From: Hymenopellis radicata | Lineage: Eukaryota; Basidiomycota; Agaricomycetes; Agaricales; Physalacriaceae | Direction: 5' to 3' | NCBI GenBank assembly: GCA_015501595.1 | Contig: JADNRX010000782.1 | Span: 1 to 22,932 of the forward strand | Length of the DNA: 22,932 nt | Shown: positions 19,815-22,932 of the stretch, piece after piece | How positions within the stretch are numbered: position 1 is the first letter of the stretch | Layout: each line of letters opens with the position of its first letter | Notes under the pieces: model-generated | Database searches by the model: none | Told to the model about the DNA's origin: nothing | What the model saw: the letters and a program-made list of their open reading frames with translations, nothing else | Program-made: the position numbers and the translations under genes

Positions 19815-20144
19815 GATGTTGGCGGTGGTGGGAGATGAGTGGACTTAGCGATTACGTGCGCGGGTGGCAGTGCTGCGAGAATGGCTATCCTTCCTTGCCA
19901 TTAACATCGACCTCGAGCATCATGAGTCGTAGCGAGGACGCGTCATGTTTTCCTGCAGCACGTTCCACCAGGGCAAGATAATGAAGTCGTATGGACGCTG
20001 ACTTTCACGGTTGTGTGGGATCCCGATGCTGACATGGTCGCGTTCTCGGGTGCCCACTTCCTAGACGCGATGCCTCGTCCACTTCTCCAACCGACGCATA
20101 CTCTGTGACTGCGTCGAGCACTTGACGGTGGTTCCGGGACAATC
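19815..20144. other. Intergenic stretch
   Basis: No supported gene or repeat. It lies upstream of the large intron-rich tract. Confidence 0.35.
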
Positions 20145-21742
20145 ATGAATATCTCTTCCCGACGACGCTATGGCTGGCCTGACACAAACGTCATCTCTGC
20201 TGATGCAGATCACCGTCGGTCAAGGGAGCTGGGGAGAAGGAATACGAATTGCTACTTTTCGTGTCTGGAGGACTTGGTTACCGCGTCTGTCTATGTTGGG
20301 ATCGTCGGCTCATCTTGTCGGGGTGGGTCATTTCCGTGTTGGACTTTGCGCTCATTGTTGGGCAGGTGTCGGGACGCTTTGCGTGGGTCTTCTTATGGTG
20401 TTCTTGTCTGGAATCCACTGAAAGCGGGGACGTCGCCGTCAACATAGCGCCCATGGTAGGTTCAACTTCTTGCCGTTTGACTTGGACTAATAGTCGGGTG
20501 TGTTTCGTAGGTCGACGGCCCCCGCTATCGCTGCTGCACTTCCCGAAGGACATCGCCGACACCTTCAACTGCGATCGACTTGAAGCTTGACGACATTGCT
20601 CTCGGTCACCACGGTAAGTCCATGTTCGAATTGTTTGTTCTTTGACTTACCTTGACTCAGACACCGCGACTCATCCATTCAAGACTTTGACTGTGCCACC
20701 ACGGACTCTTTATCCTCATCCCTCGACTACGTACCGGTAAGTGATGGTCATATTCGTTCTTCCACAATGTTGTTGACATCGTCTTATATTTAGACGTCGA
20801 CCATCTCGTCATCATCGGCAGGACGTCGATGTTGGTCTTGTCCTTCGTTGGACACCATCAAGCCTTTGCCGACCTCTCGATCTCACCACGGGGTTGCTAT
20901 GTTCATCCTTCCCGTTATGGTATGTTCATCTTTCTCATGTCAAGTGTTCATGCATCATTAACTACTTACATGTAGCCTTACCCTTGAACTTTGGTTCTCT
21001 TTCGATGGAGCCCACTACTCATCATCGTCGAGGTAAGTTTGCCATTTCCCTCGTCGTCGGTTCAACGTACTAACAACTTACTTGGCAGCCATCGACCCCG
21101 ACATCGACCTCAACGTCAAGTCTTCGTCGCCGTTGTTGGTAAGTCTTGCATCCTTCATTTACTTGATCATCGACTAACCTTTCGTCAAGGTCAACATTGA
21201 TGGCTCGACTGGGATCTGGTATGTCTTCGCCAAGTCACATTCGTCTTCAACATTTTATTCATTCTTAGGTCCTCGTCGTGGACTGACTGCCAGTCCGTCA
21301 TGAACACTTTTCACTGTACTCGTGCTCTAGCACGATCACGCTGGCGCCGTCTCGACTCTGTTGAGGTCTGGTAAGATTTGTGCATTTCTTCGTCCTTCAC
21401 GCACTGATGGAAGTCTTCTTTAGTCTGATGCACAAGTGCCGCCTCTCGGAGACATTGCTTTCGGTAAGTATCGCCATTGAATCGTTGTTGTTCTCATTGA
21501 TGATCTCTTTGCGCCAGGTCGAAGGATCGCAACACGATTTACTCGGTGAGCATTTCATCGTCTCTTGTCTTATGCCCGGACTAAGACTTTCCTTTAGCCT
21601 CGCGAATTTGAGAGACTGGCATCTTGCGGAACTGGGTATACTTTACTTCCAGAGACGTGTTCAAGTCGCCGAATTAACGACTTGACCTGCCTGGTAAGCG
21701 CCCAACAACATTCGTCGTGCGCTTCGCTGAGTCGGATTCTAG
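20145..21742 (+). other. Intron-rich tract: eleven regularly spaced introns with short exons
   Basis: Introns with clean GT-AG ends, 47-57 nt each: 20456-20510, 20614-20660, 20737-20793, 20920-20975, 21033-21088, 21139-21189, 21219-21268, 21371-21423, 21464-21517, 21546-21597 and 21694-21742. Exons between them are 103, 76, 126, 57, 50, 29, 102, 40, 28 and 96 nt. Donors are nearly all GTAAGT, GTATGT or close variants, and branch-like TACTAAC, GACTAACC and TTAACTAC occur before acceptors. One frame stays open across the first five junctions (from about 20249 to 21138) and then meets a stop; its composition (Arg, Ser, Pro, Leu) matches no family. It is either a decayed many-exon gene or a spliced non-coding transcript. 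The DNA is rich in TCGAC and CGTCG words. Confidence 0.5.
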
Positions 21743-21752
21743 CTCAACTGAC

Positions 21753-21780
21753 GAGTCAATCGTGACGAGTCGATTGACTC
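21753..21780. repeat. Inverted repeat with TGACTCA core
   Basis: GAGTCAATCG (21753-21762) and CGATTGACTC (21771-21780) are exact reverse complements around an 8-base centre, with ACTGA/CAGT extending the pairing outside. The right arm makes TGACTCA, the known Gcn4/AP-1-type bZIP site. It lies just after the last intron of the intron-rich tract, so it could be a hairpin near its 3' end or a bZIP site; neither is proven. Confidence 0.6.
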
Positions 21781-22390
21781 AGTAGATACAACAGAGTAAG
21801 CTATTGTTCGTGGTGTAGTCGACTCTACTAACCGGCCCGCAAGTCACTAGATGTAAAGTAGAGTAAGTAAATACTTCTGTAGTTGAAGTACGTGTGAAAT
21901 GGGGTGAGGGGGAGGGATGCGAGCCGTAAGACGAGATTGTTGGCGGAGATTGACTTCTCGTCGTAGGGAGGCTCGGTGTTGCGTGAACGAGATTGAGAAG
22001 CGATGAAGTCGGGGTTGAGGTCCGGTCTCGAAGTCGATTTGGGTGTTCAAAGATGCGGCTTCGGCGCCGTACACACAGAGAGCAGTAGAATACAAGTCGA
22101 CCGAAGCTTCCTAGCGTAGTAATAGCCGTCGTAGTAAACAGAACCTTGAGAAATCTAAAATTTGAACAGAAGAACTAGCTGGAAATTTAAGATGGAGTGC
22201 TCCAGAGCCGCACTAGACACGATGGTTCAATGTGAATAAAGTTCAAAGTTGACACAAGGATCCGCACTCACCATAGCACGCAGTTCTCTCATTCGGCTTC
22301 TTGTACACGTCGCGAGGAAGGATATAGAAAACCTAATTTACAGTGAGCCGAAAACCATTCTCAATAAAAGCTTACCTGAAATTGCCTATT
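21781..22390. other. Intergenic stretch
   Basis: No supported gene; a minus-strand frame (22095-21847) lacks motifs. AT-rich sequence precedes the candidate LTR start near 22392. Confidence 0.35.
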
Positions 22391-22391
22391 G

Positions 22392-22932
22392 TGTTGATGA
22401 CGGCAACATTATTCCCGTCACGGCTTAGTTTATATTAATTTTGGGGTATAATAAACGGTTTAATAATTTTTTTTCTCAGAGGCGTGTTTATAATAAACAC
22501 GGCCGAGATGGCCGAGCAGGTCACGTGCACCTAAATTCCAAGCCCACTAGGCCTTCGAAGGGCTTTCGCTCACCATCTGTAGCTGCCTACACGGCTAATG
22601 CTAGAGCCACAACTCCTTCTAGACTCATAAATGAGTCAGTCAGCAACCTCAACACGGTACCATACTGTCCGTACATGACATGTCTTCCTCAGCATCACTG
22701 TGTACTCGTTGAGCATGTCAAATCTCGCTTCTGCATCATTGCTAGCACTGCCAAAGCACTTGGCAAGTGGTTTTGAGCTCATCACCCTAGTCTGAGATAG
22801 ACATAGCAGCCTAAAAGGAGAGAAAAGATTGGTGGATTGACCTATTTGAGGTGTTACCATCAGGTATGCACAGCCACCTTTATAAACATTAAAAATGGCA
22901 GGGAGGTTCGCGACCTACCCTGTTTACACTGT
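22392..22932. mobile_element. Candidate retrotransposon LTR, incomplete in window (weak)
   Basis: The stretch opens TGTTGATGACGG and includes GACGG...CCCGTC pairing (22399-22418), an AT-rich patch, the hairpin GTGTTTA-TAA-TAAACAC (22484-22500), and a TATAAA at about 22879-22884 ahead of GGGAGGTTCGCGACC near the window end. A TG start and a late TATA-like box fit an LTR, but the CA end, the target duplication and a partner copy are not visible. The weak frame from 22441 has no ATG and is not called. Confidence 0.3.

Noticed and set aside
22500..22560. tRNA-like start (GGCCGAGATGGCCGAGC)
   Set aside because: No acceptor stem partner, anticodon arm or T-arm GGTTCRA at the right distance; the GGTTCGCGACC near 22907 is too far away.
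22441..22776. 111-codon plus-strand frame
   Set aside because: Begins without an ATG, lies in AT-rich candidate LTR sequence and shows no family pattern.
1..22932. CRISPR array or bacterial operon features
   Set aside because: No regularly spaced identical repeats with unique spacers, no Shine-Dalgarno-led gene strings; spliceosomal introns throughout point to a fungus.

Overview
The window reads as genomic DNA from a filamentous basidiomycete, most likely an Agaricomycete. The evidence is many 46-66 nt introns with GTRNGT donors, CTNAC-like branch sites and short exons; a CACTA/En-Spm Tnp2-type transposase relic with the Cys-motif head usual in mushroom-forming fungi; a Crinkler-like nuclease protein; a fungal ABCC transporter relic; and a WD40 protein. 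No bacterial, viral, rRNA or confident tRNA features were seen.

Layout. 1-160 holds the end of an unidentified coding exon. 160-2620 is gene-poor and carries a 19-bp minisatellite (about 1375-1775) and a CGA microsatellite (2222-2251). 2623-5534 (+) is a four-exon gene for a Crinkler-like (CRN) protein with a PD-(D/E)XK nuclease core and a C-terminal hydrophobic helix; an in-frame TAG and a later frameshift suggest a decaying copy. 5774-6357 (+) is a small basic protein with an acidic tail. 6700-8112 is a relic of PPWD1 (WD40 plus cyclophilin peptidyl-prolyl isomerase). A complete 1,011-bp non-autonomous hAT-type element (6949-7959), with terminal inverted repeats and a perfect 8-bp target duplication, sits inside one of its coding exons. 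Straight after the relic comes the body of an acidic protein with hydrophobic C-terminal segments (about 8113-9401, +). 9590-11090 (-) is a frameshifted, 3'-truncated Tnp2 transposase relic. 11617-13114 (-) is the one clearly intact gene, a six-exon, 407-residue WD40 protein. 13299-14632 (+) holds a doubtful small gene and a zinc-finger-like gene with frame breaks.

From about 15.0 kb onward the sequence looks like a gene graveyard. A run of well-formed introns separated by very short exons (15028-15881) leads into a 5'-truncated ABCC transporter pseudogene (about 16318-18536), which has a damaged Walker A, a changed signature motif and no Walker B. Two weak hypothetical reading frames follow. 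A second, larger series of eleven regularly spaced introns lies at 20456-21742. The last 540 bases resemble a retrotransposon LTR, but the far end cannot be seen.

The genes do not form a pathway or cluster. The common theme is accessory DNA: transposon insertion, gene fragments and pseudogenes around one intact WD40 gene. The most notable items are the hAT insertion in the PPWD1 relic, the CRN-like nuclease with a membrane-type tail, and the two intron-rich tracts whose splice signals are better preserved than their coding sense.
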